From: Lentinus brumalis
Lineage: Eukaryota > Basidiomycota > Agaricomycetes > Polyporales > Polyporaceae
DNA: 64,000 nucleotides
Direction of reading: 5' to 3'
Assembly (NCBI GenBank): GCA_001792895.1
Contig: MARA01000017.1
Location: forward strand, 186,001 to 250,000
A program made the translations under genes and the position numbers. The notes under the pieces are model-generated. The model was given only the letters and a program-made list of their open reading frames with translations, was not told where the DNA came from and made no database searches. The first letter of the stretch is position 1. Every line of letters begins with the position of its first letter. Positions 11,464 to 23,255 of this stretch are shown here, in pieces.

Positions 11464-13522
11464 ATGTGGCCATTCTCAGCCGGGTACCCGGAGCAGAGCA
11501 TAGAGAGCATCCACGAAGAGTACGACTATATCGTTGTCGGTACGTGCGTCCTTGTATATGTTATGCGATTGCCCCCCTCAAGCGTCCAACCTTGCACCGG
11601 TCAGGCGGAGGAACCGCAGGATGCGCCCTCGCAAACCGTCTCTCTACATCGCCCGACGTGCGCGTGCTCCTGGTCGAACGCGGCCCAGTCGCGGACACCT
11701 GGGCCTCGCGCGTCCCGCTCTTCTCGTCTGACTTTGCATCCGACGGCACGCGCACAATCAAACGCACGTCGGTCCCGCAAAAGGAGCTCATCGGTAAGGA
11801 CGGACAGCGCGGCACGCGTGTCGTGGAGACGTACACTGGGGCCGTTATGGGCGGGACGAGCAGGATCAACCAGATGCTCTACACGCGTGGCCTACCGGCG
11901 GAGTACGACGAGTGGGAGAGCAGAGCGGGTGCGACGGGATGGGGGTGGGATGGCGTGAAGGACCTGTTCCTCAAGAGCGAGAACGCGGATGTGGAGGTGC
12001 AGGGCGTGCATGCGCAGCGCGGCGAGTGGCAGAACAGGACGCACGCGGAGTTCTACTTCAAAGGGTTCGGAGAGTGAGTCTGCCATCCTCCTGGTCTACC
12101 CTGAATCTTTCTCACAACGCGCGCAGGGCAGTCGAAGCGGCCAAGGAACTCGGTCTGCCGTACATCCCGGACGTGAACTCCCCGACGCACCCGCCGTTTG
12201 GCTGCGCGCGATTGCACTTCACCATCGACCGCGACGACCACCGGCATTCCGCGTACCACGCGTTTCTGCCGAGGGACATCGCGCTCTCGCGCAAGGACCG
12301 GCTGCATGTGTGCACGAACACGATCGTGGAGAGGCTGGAGACGGAGAGAGCGAAGAATGGCGAGCTCGTCGTCACGGGCGTCGTACTCGGCCCTACCGTG
12401 GAGGGAGCCAGGATGGTGAAGAGGCGCAGTGTCAGGGTGAGGAAGGAGGTCGTGCTCTGTGCGGGGCCATTTGGGTCACCGCAGATCCTCATGCTCAGGC
12501 AAGTGCACAATGCTGGTGCTGCGAGCGCGTTGCTGACTATGGGTGTTAGTGGGATCGGCCCTGCTGAGCACCTCAAGGATATCGGGATCACGGTCGTCAG
12601 CGACCTCTCTGCGGTCGGGGCGAACTTGGTACGCACAATGTAGCTTTGGAGGCCATGATTCGCTGACGCGCCACGCAGCAAGATCACTTCGGTGTGTCCG
12701 TTGGCTTCAACATCAGCATGCGGGACTCGCTCCTTTCGCTAGAGACGCGGCCTTGGGTGTTCTTCATCGAGCTCATCCGCTACCTCATATGGGGCACCGG
12801 GCTGCTCCTCGTCCCGGTCCTCCAACTGGCCGTGTTCACGCACTCGAAGCTCCTGGACGACAAGGGCCTGCCGACCCGGACGGAAAAAGCTTTCGATAAC
12901 AAGCTGCCCGACATCGAGATCATGCCCGTGAGTCCGCCCTCTCGCGAGCACTCGAGCTCAAGCTGACCATTGTGTGCAGATGGCGTACGAGAGCGCGGAC
13001 TTCCCCGGGACGGGCATCAGCATCCCGCGCACGGAAGGCACGTACAGCTTCCTCAACGTCCTCCTCGCCCCACGGTCGCGCGGCACCGTGCGCCTCTCCT
13101 CGCCCGACCCCCGCGCCCCGCTGGTCATCGACCCCGCCTTCCTCTCAAACCCGGCGGACTTCGTCCCGCTGCGTGCGGCGCTCCGGCTCTCGCTGCGCCT
13201 GCGAGACAAGATGCGCGCGCACGGGTACGCCATGAAGGACGCGACGGTGCCGAAGAGCGAGCGCGACGAGGACCTGGACGACTGGATCCGGCGCGCGAAC
13301 CGCACGACGTACCACTACACGTCGACGTGCCGGATGGGGAGGCGGGACGACGCGGAGTGGGAGGGCGGCGCGGTTGTGGACGAGCGGCTGAGGGTGCATG
13401 GCGTGCGGGGTCTGAGGATCGCGGACTCGTCGGTGTTCCCGTGGGTCCCGAGGACGCACACGCAGGCTCCGAGCGTCATGGTGGCTGAGAAGTGTGCGGA
13501 GATGATTCTGGGCGGGTTGTAG
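11464..13522 (+). CDS. GMC-family FAD oxidoreductase
   Basis: FAD-dependent alcohol/choline/glucose dehydrogenase-type enzyme. Six exons (11464-11539, 11605-12073, 12127-12498, 12550-12628, 12679-12927, 12980-13522) give 595 aa. Domains in order: the Rossmann motif YIVVGGGTAGCALANRL, the GMC signature region with YTGAVMGGTSRINQML, the second signature AGPFGSPQILMLSGIGPAEHL, and the C-terminal catalytic region with YHYTSTCRMG and DSSVFPWVPRTHTQAP. The intron after exon 3 starts with GC and ends with AG; using it restores the invariant SGIGP. No signal peptide is evident, so it is probably intracellular. The substrate cannot be told from sequence. Confidence 0.93.
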
Positions 13523-13961
13523 TGAGGAGTCTGCTGTGCGTATGCTCCGTATATATGTGACTGTTGTGAGTGTTCCGTATTTCTTGCTCAGGAGTTCGCA
13601 ATTCATAAAAACTCCAGGTTCATACTTGCTGGTGCCGATGCAGACCTACCATCCAACGAGTTCTGCGTCAGCTCCTGGCGCCTGAGGCCGTATTCAGCTT
13701 GGACCATGTATAGAGGCATACTCCGCGGGCCCGTGTAACGAAACCATTGGCTCTAACCTTTCGATCCGCCCTCGCGTTAACCTCCTCATCACTCGCCCAC
13801 CTATCATTTCCTTCTTTCAATTCGATCGAGTGGGAGGAGAGGCTTAGCGCGGTCCGAGAAGCAGTGGACGATTTGCATATCTCGCGCTGACATGCCTCAC
13901 AGAAACGCACATCAGCTGTAATTTACAGACAGGTCAGTCTCGGAGTCGCTCTCTACAGCTA
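13523..13961. other. Convergent intergenic region, no gene seen
   Basis: It lies between the stop codons of the GMC gene (plus) and the hydrolase gene (minus). Nothing beyond 3' untranslated sequence was recognised. Confidence 0.6.
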
Positions 13962-15395
13962 TTACAGTCGCGCCGTCAACGGCTTCCCAACGAACTCGTT
14001 CAGCAGGCGGGCCATTTCCAATGCAAGTTCATCCGGCATTTGCACAGGAAGCTACGTGAGTTACGATCATCATGGTCAGAATCACCGCAAAGGTGATATA
14101 TGACGATGCACGCACGTAGTGCCCTGCTCCCTGTATGACGCTCACAGAGGCGAGAGCGTCGCGATACCGCTCGTTGTTCTCAGCTTGTTGACGATACAGC
14201 TCGGGTGTCCTGTGGAAGATGACACTGATTAGACCCTGCCCAGCGCGACTGGTGCAGGCAGTGTGATGCTCACCAGAGATCCTCTCCCTCGCCAAGTATG
14301 ATATGGGTCGGGAGGATGTGGAAGATCTTGCGCAAGTACTTGAAGGCCTCAAGGTGAGTGCCATCGTCGAGGAAGGACGCGGTCTCCTGCTCGACGGTCG
14401 TCTTCGTCGTTACGCGCTCAGGGTTCGAGGGGTCCTTGCGGAAGTACGTCTCCTGTTCAGCTGTATAAGTCATGTAGTCCTCGGCCAGGAGACTGGTGAA
14501 GCTCGGACGGACGACGTACGCTCATGATCTGCCACACCTCAGGATGGTAGACTTTGCATGGGAAACGCGCCTTAAAGTAGTTCATGGCCTCCTCCACAGA
14601 CGACCAAGAGGTCGTGCGGCGGGCGTTCGATGCCGCGACAGCTTTGTAGAGGACCTGCATGGGCTCCCATGCCTCCTCACGGTCGAATATCGGAGACTCC
14701 ACGAGCATGAGCCGAGAGATTGGGAGGTTTGACGTCGCTGGTTCCATAGCCCTGAGTCTAGAGGCACCCACGAAGACGGCGTATGTAAGGTATCAGCTAC
14801 AAATGCCAGAATGTAACGGGCTAACGCACATGGACGATCCTGCAGCCGAGTGTCCTACCGCGATCAAGTTGGCACGTTCCACGTCGGAGAGGATGTTAGA
14901 CCCGAGGAAGGCGCGGATCGCCGCTGCAAACTGAATTCCCCCAACTGCGGGTGCACCTCAGCGAGCATAACGGAGGGAGGTGGCTTTGCAGCGATGAACG
15001 TACAAATGACACGGTAATGCTCTTTAAGAGCTGCTTCATTCAGAAGCGCTGCATCACCATGGTTTGGCCTCTCTATGACCCAGATCGAGTGGATTCTGAC
15101 GCGGCTGTGTGACTGCGACGTGTATTGATATAGCCGCTTAATGACCGGCAACCAGGTCTCGTTCTCTGAAAAGGGTCGTCAGTTCCTCACAACAAGGGTA
15201 CCAATGAATGGACGAACGTAAAGCTAAGCCGCTGCATATCAACAGGGAGCAGGTGGCCCGGCCTGAGGCACCTTGCGGGTTCCGTTCGCGAGGGATGTAG
15301 CGGTAGGCGAGGGCGCGGAGCGGGCGGTCATAGCAGTATTCGAACTCGATCGTGAAGCATGAGAGAGGACGCAGTGACTCGGGAGACAACGGCAT
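13962..15395 (-). CDS. Alpha/beta hydrolase (serine-hydrolase fold)
   Basis: Seven-exon model: 15218-15395, 15013-15165, 14830-14944, 14516-14757, 14274-14460, 14116-14209, 13962-14051, giving 352 aa with closing phases. The nucleophile elbow is GHSAAG (GxSxG), split from the next strand by an intron. The ERPNHGDAALLN block after strand 4, LILVES-like LMLVES, HIILGEGEDLW (acidic residue region) and GAGHYLPVQMP (catalytic His) follow in the normal order. The family is common in agaricomycetes and usually labelled alpha/beta hydrolase; the substrate is unknown. Two junctions are uncertain: the donor at 15012 and the donor at 14515 (GTCGTC) are weak. Confidence 0.85.
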
Positions 15396-17296
15396 GGTCG
15401 AGTCCGCACAACGTTCTAGCCCCCTGTCTGCGAGGTATCACCACTCTGTAGGAGGTGCGTGGACGTCAAGGAACACGCAGCAGGACTCGCAGGCGATGTC
15501 TTGAATCCGCCGTGTCGATAGTGGCCGCCCTGACTGTTCCAGCATGTCGTTGGCGCATCGAACTGGCATGCGGGCGGCGAATGTGGCCGCCCATATATCA
15601 TCGATGGTTCTGTGGGCGCACATATGCGACATCAGGTGGGCGAACACACTGGATGATATATGCGAGCACAGACGCACCATCAGTCCAAATGACATGGACG
15701 ACCCACGCAACTCTGGTCGTCAATACCATGGTGTGTCTGGGCTCGCTGCCAACGAAGTTATGCTTCACATGCTTTCGGCGATCGTAGCATCATAAGAGTT
15801 TGCAGCACTGTTCCGCGTGACATTGGCGCCTCAATAGGGTATGTGGGCGGCAGCTAGAAGCTCTTGACTGGGCCGCTCATACTTACATCATGATGATCTA
15901 TGACACCGTGAGTGCTCGGCGGCAATGGTCGATCCAGCGCATACTTGTGTCTACATACAGTGGTTCAGTACCATAATCGAAGAATATTCAGTATGCGTGA
16001 CGGACCATGCGAAGTGGAGGACATCGTCGGCTCTGAGCCGCAGCGAGAGCGAACTTGAGCATGCATGGGAAAGGCAAGGTGCGCTGATGATGTCTGCTTT
16101 ATGTAGTGTGAGTCCTGCAACCTCGCTATAATTATCAATATACGTACCATGCAGCTGTCGTCCGTGCCGGTGGAGATAAGTATTCTTCTCAGTTCCTTCA
16201 CGAACCTGGACTCAGTGATTTGGCAAGTTCAACTTGAAGACTCGGCGCTAGCCTTGCCTGTTACAGCGATGCAAACAAGGACAAATCGATCATTCTATGA
16301 GCCCCGAGCGCCTGCCGCGCTTGCAGGCCCGGAGCCTGCTCTTCGGACGTTTCAAGTTACTACCTCCGAGCCTCTGACTATGCTACTGAAATCAAGCGTC
16401 CTTGTGACTTGCCAGGGATCCTCTTATGCTCTCTACCACCGGACTGCTCAGTCTTTTCATGAATGTAAGTAATTACTCAATCCGGCGACAATTCACCGCC
16501 TTGCAAGAATACTTATACTCAAGCGCTCGATAGACTCGCCAGCCAATCCGTTAAGCACTTCGCTCCAACCGAACCGGAGAAGGAAGGAGGCGCGGGTGCT
16601 GCGCTGTACCGAAACGGACAGTGGGGATGAGCCTAGCGACTCGAGGCGCGCTAGCGCTGTTCCTACTCGCAATTAATGTCTCCTTGACACGGTGTTAGAC
16701 GACCTCGTGGTTAGCGGTAAGCTTACGTCCTTCCGACGCGATTTTGATCCTCCATTTTTGTCAGCACGTGTCCCCAGTCCCATGTAAGCCGCAACAGCCC
16801 GACGCTAGCTCGGAGATGGCTAACCTGCCGTACTAACAGACTGCGCAAGCTCAGGTATTTCCAAATTATTCGATCGTCTGAACCGTGCGCATCGAGCCTA
16901 ACTCGAAGAATCTCCTGGATGCTGTGCTGCATACAGTGATCTGTATCAGTATCGTGTATGTTCGCTGCAGGTGCCGATGTCACCTCAACGCTGAACAGCC
17001 GTTCGGCGCCCGCGTGCTTCGTCAGCTCAAGCAGGTCGCCTACACTGTACAGAACAGATTCGCGGATCTTCCGCACTTAGAACGCTTTTCAGGTTGGGCC
17101 GACCGACGCCGGATTTGCGAGCAGTGGTCCTGCCGCTTAGGAATCTCACCACTCGCGAGACGCTGCTTGCTGCTGCGTCTCTATCCCGAGCCTGAGTGTA
17201 TGAGCGGCTGTGGTTTGCCGGTATATCGGGCCCTCGACATACAAGGATAACTCGAAAACCCCTCGGTACACCCGCCTCTGTCATACACAGTCCGCC
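15396..17296. other. Gene-poor stretch between the hydrolase and P450 genes
   Basis: This 1.9 kb is crossed by overlapping short frames on both strands around 15440-15795 and 16149-16472. None shows a domain, a codon pattern like the neighbours, or splice sites that extend it. The last part is presumably the promoter of the P450 gene. Confidence 0.5.
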
Positions 17297-19524
17297 ATGG
17301 AGAGTTCCAGCCCAAGCTTGACTTCTGCGTTGGCAATTGCTATTGCCTTCATGTCCTTTCTGGCGTACCGTGTGATCTTCGGAGCCCGCCATCCCGCCCC
17401 GCTTCCTCCAGGTCCCAAGCCGCTACCTCTCGTCGGGAACGTCTTGGACCTCCCTCAGTCCCAGTCATGGGAGACCTTCTCCCGCTGGGGAGACATCTAC
17501 GGTACGTCTAGCTACAATCTCTTCGCTGGTGTACATGCTAAACATCTTGCTTGTCCAGGCGGAATCACACACGTCAGTGCTCTCGGCCAAAGCATCATCG
17601 TCCTCAACGATCCTGAGTACGCGGTGAACATGCTTGACAAGAAGGGCCTTCTGTACAGCGACCGCCCGAAGCTCGTCATGGGCGGGGAGCTTGTCGGCTG
17701 GGACGAAGGCCCTGCTCTGAGCCCGTTCTGCGACCGCTGGGCCGAGTACCGTCGACTTTTCTCTCAATTCATGGGAACAAGGGCCAAGATCGAGGATTTC
17801 GAACACATTCTTCGCGAAGAGACGAATGTCTTTCTGAAGCATGTCCTTGACGAACCGCATGACTGGGTCCAGCACACGCGCCGGTGCGGCACGTTACAGT
17901 GGATGCTAAATTAGTGGCTTACACTTTATCCTCTTAGATTCGCCGGTGGGATTGTTCTCCAGCTCGCCTACGGCTACAGGACGTCGGATCCAGGAGGCAA
18001 GGAGCTTGTGAAGGTCGCAGACGATGCCATGGACGGCTTCTCCGAAGTGACGAAACCCAATGCATTCCTGGTGGATGTTTTTCCCATCTGTCAGTCGTCC
18101 CGCATTCTTTTAACGTGCCGGGGCATCAGTCTGATCTCACTGATGCTCTCATACAGTGCAATACGTACCGACCTGGTGCCCTGGTGCTGGATGGAAGAGG
18201 AAGGCAAAGCTGTATCGGGACTACCTAGAAGAGATGCTTCTGGCCCCGTTCGAACTCGTGAAGCGGCAGATGGTATGCCCCTTTGCTCCATTCCCGCAGA
18301 CGGAGCTGATGCTGGCTCGGCACTCAAAGGCCGCAGGCGTTGCCCGTCCTTCGTTCACTCAGAGTCACCTGGACAGGAACGGGAAGAGTCCCACCCAAGA
18401 GAAGGAGCGGACGATTCAGTGGGCTGCCGCGGGCATCTATAGCGGTATGACTCCCCGAATCTCCGTTGTACTGTCGTTCTCACACGTTGGCATATCTAGG
18501 CGGTGCCGACACCGTCAGTCCAGTTCATCGTGCTCACCGCCATCGATCCTGCTCACCATTCATTAACAGACAGTGGCTGCTATAGAAGCATTCATCCTCG
18601 GCATCACGATTCACCAAGAAGAGCAGAAAGCTGCCCAGGCCGAGATCGACGCTGTTATCGGACGTGACCGCCTCCCGATGTTCGCTGACCGCGAACGGCT
18701 GCCGTACTGCGAGGCGCTCTGTCTCGAAATCATGCGCCGCTATACAGTCATCCCTCTCGGTGAGCCATTTCGTATGATCTGATATGCTCACCTAATCTAC
18801 CGGATGTAGGACTGGCGCACGTCTCTCGTGAGGAGGATGTACACAATGGATACTTCATACCGAAGGGCTCGATTGTAATCCCGAACAACTGGTACGCATT
18901 CCGGGCTTCTCCCTCGACGACACCTTCATACTCACGCCCAAATGCACGACCGCTACTGCACCGCACAAAGGCGGTTCTATCGGGACCGTAAGATCTATTC
19001 TGACCCGGAGTCCTTCTCGCCTAAACGCTTCGTGGGCCCGGAGAAGCAGTTCGACCCGCGCAAGTATCTCTTCGGTTACGGGCGTCGGTGAGTGTTCCTG
19101 CCTTCTCATTCCGTTCTCTTGCTCAACCCTCCCCCCCCTCCAAATTCCGCTCAAGGATTTGCCCAGGTATGTCCCAAGCGCACGTCTTTGGCAGTACCAA
19201 CAGATACTCACGACCTCGCACGACAGGGATTCACCTCACCGACGCCTCCTTGTGGCTTGCGTCCGTCTCATTTCTCGCCGCGTTCGATGTCACGCCACCG
19301 CTCAAGAACGGCAAGGTCATAATTCCCTCAGGTAAATTCCAAGACGGGACTATCAGGTACATACTCCCATCTCCACAACACCCTTTGGTTTAAGTCCCGA
19401 GCGGAGTCCATGATACTGACGCAGGCATTTTCTCCGTAGCCACCCAGAATCGTTCGAGTGCGTGATCAAAGCACGAGATGCGACAGCCGAGGCCCTCGTT
19501 CGCGGACTTCCTGCACACCTCTAG
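17297..19524 (+). CDS. Cytochrome P450, tandem copy 1
   Basis: Membrane-anchored haem monooxygenase, 513 aa from twelve exons: 17297-17501, 17559-17883, 17938-18089, 18157-18272, 18330-18444, 18500-18513, 18570-18759, 18810-18891, 18971-19087, 19156-19166, 19227-19356, 19440-19524. In order it shows an N-terminal anchor, the hinge PLPPGPKPLPLVGN, the I-helix motif GGADTT, the ExxR pair EIMR, the PKRF-type block before GPEKQFDP, and the haem loop FGYGRRICPG. The 14-nt exon 6 encodes GGADT and the 11-nt exon 10 encodes ICPG. The basidiomycete family resembles proteins often annotated as O-methylsterigmatocystin oxidoreductase-like; the substrate is unknown. Confidence 0.94.
18500..18513 (+). 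other. 14-nt exon encoding the P450 I-helix motif (copy 1)
   Basis: Flanked by TAG and GTCAGT. It completes the Gly codon begun by exon 5 and encodes GADT, leaving phase 0 before TVAAIEAF. Confidence 0.85.
19156..19166 (+). other. 11-nt microexon with the haem-ligand Cys (copy 1)
   Basis: GATTTGCCCAG lies between an AAG acceptor and a GTATGT donor. With the flanking partial codons it reads R-I-C-P-G, restoring the invariant haem cysteine. Confidence 0.88.
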
Positions 19525-20290
19525 GTCCCTGTCGAGACCCACGTCTTAGCCCTCTCCTCGTGATTCCGCTTCCGATAGGCACGGGTACCACGGAGTCACT
19601 CATGAATCGATGTACTATTCTCACTTCGCGGCCATCGTTTGGTCGTGTGGTGGTCATCACGATCTCTCCAGTCCGACTCCTGGAGTGAACTCAGTACGTG
19701 AAGCTTCCCGTGCACACCTCTCCTCATGGGGAATACCACTGGCTGCTCGTACCCACTGTCGAATTCGGACAGGCCTGAGACTATACAGTTTATTCGCATG
19801 TTCACCTGACTCTCAAGCTCTGCGACAAAAAGCGTCACATCAGTATTAGGCACAAGAAGCGTCCGAAGTACCCCGGGTGGCGAAACGCAACATCAGTTGA
19901 GTGTTACAATACCTCTGGCGTTCGGACATCTGAGCATATCCTAGTCAGGCCAAACGCCCACAGGTATGTAGCTATCTCGGGTGAGTGCTGCATGTGGGGA
20001 CACCCTGTGAGCACTCACGGCACCCAACGCCGCCCAGCCGTCCACGACCACCCACAAGGGGGTTCTCAATACTCCGCGGACTCAACGCACCCAACTGATG
20101 GACGGTGGGTCGCGCATGTGCGAGCGGTGATCACGCCGCCCGTGCGTCTCACCGGGTCTCATCGCTTGGAATTGCTGCCTACCCTTAGCATGCCAGCCGG
20201 TCGTTCGGGCCATCACGATGTGAGCATATGAGCATATGAACCGTCTTCGCTGCACCCAACCCCGTATGTTTCCTTCCTAGTCTTCCTACC
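19525..20290. other. Intergenic region between the two P450 genes
   Basis: It spans 766 bp with no recognisable gene and serves as 3' region of copy 1 and promoter of copy 2. AGCATATG occurs twice just before 20240. Confidence 0.55.
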
Positions 20291-22511
20291 ATGGGTGATT
20301 CCAGCCCTACCTTTGTCGTCGCGGTGGCTGTTGTGATCGCCTGCATCTCCTACCTGGTCTACCGCTCGGTCTCTGTAACTCGCCGCCCTGCTCCGCTCCC
20401 TCCAGGCCCCATTCCGCTTCCTCTCATTGGGAATGTGGCAGACCTTCCTCGAACCCAGCCATGGGAGACGTTTTCCAAATGGGGCGACATTTATGGTAAG
20501 CCTTCAAATTCCTATACAGCGCCGTCTACTTCGTGCTTATATCCATGTACTATAGGCGGAATCACATTTGTCACCGCTCTAGGACAAGGAATTGTCGTCT
20601 TGAACGATCCCCAATACGCGCTCGACATGCTCGACAAGAAAGGTCTGCTTTACAGTGACCGCCCGAAGCTCGTCATGGGCGGCCAACTGGTTGGCTGGGA
20701 GGAGGGCCCTGCCCTGATCCCGTTTGGCGACCGCTGGGCTGAGTATCGCCGTCTCTTCTCCCAATTCATGGGCACAAAGGCCAAGATTGAGGAGTTCAAT
20801 CACGTAATGTATGAAGAAACTAACGTCTTCCTGAAGCACCTTCTGGCAGAACCCCAGGACTGGGTCGAGCACACGCGCCGGTACGAACTGTGATGTTCTC
20901 ACTGATGGCTAATACCGATACCTCGAAGATTCGCCGGTGGATTAGTGCTTCAGCTTGCTTACGGCTACAGAGCCTCTGACCCGTGTGGCAAGGAGCTGAT
21001 CAAACTTGTCGACGATGCCATGGACGGATTCTCGGAGACGACAAAGACCAATGCATTCCTCGTTGACGTCTTCCCCATCCGTCCGTCGCGTCCCCTCTTC
21101 TCACGTGTGATCCTTATGCTGACCATTGCCAACAAATTTGTAGTGAAATATGTACCTGCTTGGTTCCCCGGTGCCGGATGGAAGCAGAAAGCCAAGCTGT
21201 ACAGGGGATATCTGGAGGAGATGTTGCTGACACCCTATGAACTCGTCAAGCGGCAGATGGTACGCCAGTGCTGATCTTCACAATCGACATACACATGTAT
21301 TGACTTGATTGGATATGAAGGCCGCAGGAGTCGCTCGTCCGTCATTCACTCAGAGCCACCTCGATGGACAGAGCCACCGGCCCGACAAGGAGCGTATCAT
21401 CCAGTGGTCAGCCGCAGGCATCTACAGTGGTACGCAAGCCACTCTCCTTCGAAATTTCGTATATAAAACTCACAGTCCGACGTACACAGGCGGCGCCGAC
21501 ACTGTCAGTTCCTTCTGTCATCTCTCATACTTCGTACCGTTTCTGACCGCCCCTTCAACAGACCGTGGCAGCTATCGAAGCCTTCTTCCTCGGTATAACC
21601 ATACACACCGAAGAACAGAAAGCTGCTCAAGCTGAGATTGATGCCGTTGTCGGACGAGACCGCCTCCCGTCGTTCGCTGACCGCGAGCGATTGCCGTATT
21701 GTGAGGCGCTCTACCTGGAAATCATACGCCGCTATACGTTTGGTCCTCTGGGTAAGAGTATACTGCTACGAGTCCTGATTGCTGTGTTTGTGTCTGATCA
21801 CCCGTTCCCGTGTAGGACTCGCACATGTCTCGCGCGAGGACGACGTCCACGCCGGCTACTTCATCCCAAAGGGAACTATCATCATCCCTAACAACTGGTA
21901 TGTCCCCTCTGACTAAGCCATCTCTCGATGTATGCTCACCATCTTCCGCAGGAATTTCTATCGGAATGCCGAGACGTACCCAGACCCAGAGACCTTTTCG
22001 CCCGAACGCTTCATGGGTGCGGAGAAGCAATTCGATCCCCGAAAATACCTCTTCGGATACGGGCGTCGGTGCGTGTCCTTGCCACCATCTGAAGCATCTA
22101 CTCTGACGCTGTCGCAACCTGTGCGTTTTCTGGGTCCAGGATATGTCCAGGTATGGCCGAGTCGTTGCTCTCCCTTCGATATCCTCTACCAGAGCTGATG
22201 AGCTCTGCAGGCATTCACCTTGCGGACGCGTCAATGTGGCTTGCATCCGTATCAGTCCTCGCAGCATTCAGCGTTGCGCCCCCTGTGAAGGACGGAAAGC
22301 CGGTCATCCCGTCGGGGGCATTCTTGGACGGCAGTATCAGGTACGTGTCGCGAAGTTCCACTCTTTTACCTATACCATTTTGGCTCCGTCAGAGTATCTG
22401 TATACTGACTTCCTTCATCTCCGCAGCCATCCCGCACCGTTTGAATGCGTCATCAAGCCGCGGAGTGGCACAGCAGAGGCCCTCGTGCGCGGTCTCTCGG
22501 TCAATATGTAG
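20291..22511 (+). CDS. Cytochrome P450, tandem copy 2
   Basis: Close paralogue of the preceding gene, 511 aa. Exons: 20291-20495, 20556-20880, 20929-21080, 21144-21259, 21321-21429, 21490-21503, 21562-21751, 21816-21897, 21952-22068, 22140-22150, 22211-22340, 22427-22511. All twelve exons match copy 1 in length except exon 5, which is 6 nt shorter. Motifs: an N-terminal anchor, PLPPGPIPLPLIGN, GGADTT, EIIR (ExxR), SPERF, and FGYGRRICPG with its Cys on the 11-nt exon 10. All motifs are intact, so it should be functional. Divergence is concentrated in introns and at scattered coding positions. Confidence 0.94.
22140..22150 (+). other. 11-nt microexon with the haem-ligand Cys (copy 2)
   Basis: GATATGTCCAG is bounded by a CCAG acceptor and a GTATGG donor. 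It sits at the same place and has the same length as in copy 1. Confidence 0.88.
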
Positions 22512-22927
22512 ACTCATCATTGGCAACTATGGTTTAAATTTATCCATCACTATGGTACACGCCACTCTCGTTCATATGGCTCGCCGTCGCTACCTACTTA
22601 TGTGCATTCAGACTGTTTCAGAAGGATCGGGGTGCGTTCTACGCGGGTAAGTTGAACTTGTGCATGTCCATGTCAGGACGTGTGAGTGCCACTAGTACTG
22701 AGCATGTCCAGAGAGGAGTGTTGCGCAGTCTTCGGAGGGGATGATGCAGAGTTCAGTGGACTGCCTCTGCATCGTTCTGTCGTTTATGTGGCTGCGTGCC
22801 ATGGACCGTTCGGCCTGCGTTCTTGTTGTTAAGCTCCGTAAAGGTCGGAGAGCGCGCGACACCGTTGGATGTTGGAGGTGACCGTCAGGTTGCTGCTCTC
22901 GTCTGTCGGAGCAGAGTGCTGTCGGGA

Positions 22928-22967
22928 GATAAGATAAGATTCCGGTGTGGGCTCGAGATAAGATAAG
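22928..22967 (+). promoter_or_regulatory. Cluster of four GATAAG sites
   Basis: GATAAGATAAG occurs twice, at 22928-22938 and 22957-22967, within a duplicated GAGATAAGATAAGATT block. GATA factors (AreA/Nit2 and relatives) bind paired GATA sites in fungi. The cluster lies about 290 bp upstream of the membrane-protein gene and 420 bp past the P450 stop. The rest of 22512-23255 shows no gene. Confidence 0.5.
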
Positions 22968-23255
22968 ATTTCGATTGGATTTCGACGCCCAGAATTTGCG
23001 CATGGCGGGCTTGTCCAGGCTTGTCCCTGCTCGTCCTCGTCCTTCCTCGCCGTCTTGTCTAAGTATTCTGCTCGTCTTGCTGGTTTCTGATGCTCGCACA
23101 AGCTTGGACCTGCGTGAGCTCAGCCTTGCATTTCTCGAGGCTCGGTTGGAATCCAGTCGCGGGTGTAAGAGCTCAACATCGCAGGCTCGATCTGTACGGC
23201 TTCAGCGGCAGACGGGGCCGTGCAGCCTCCACGATGCACGACCGGGGTGGTGACA

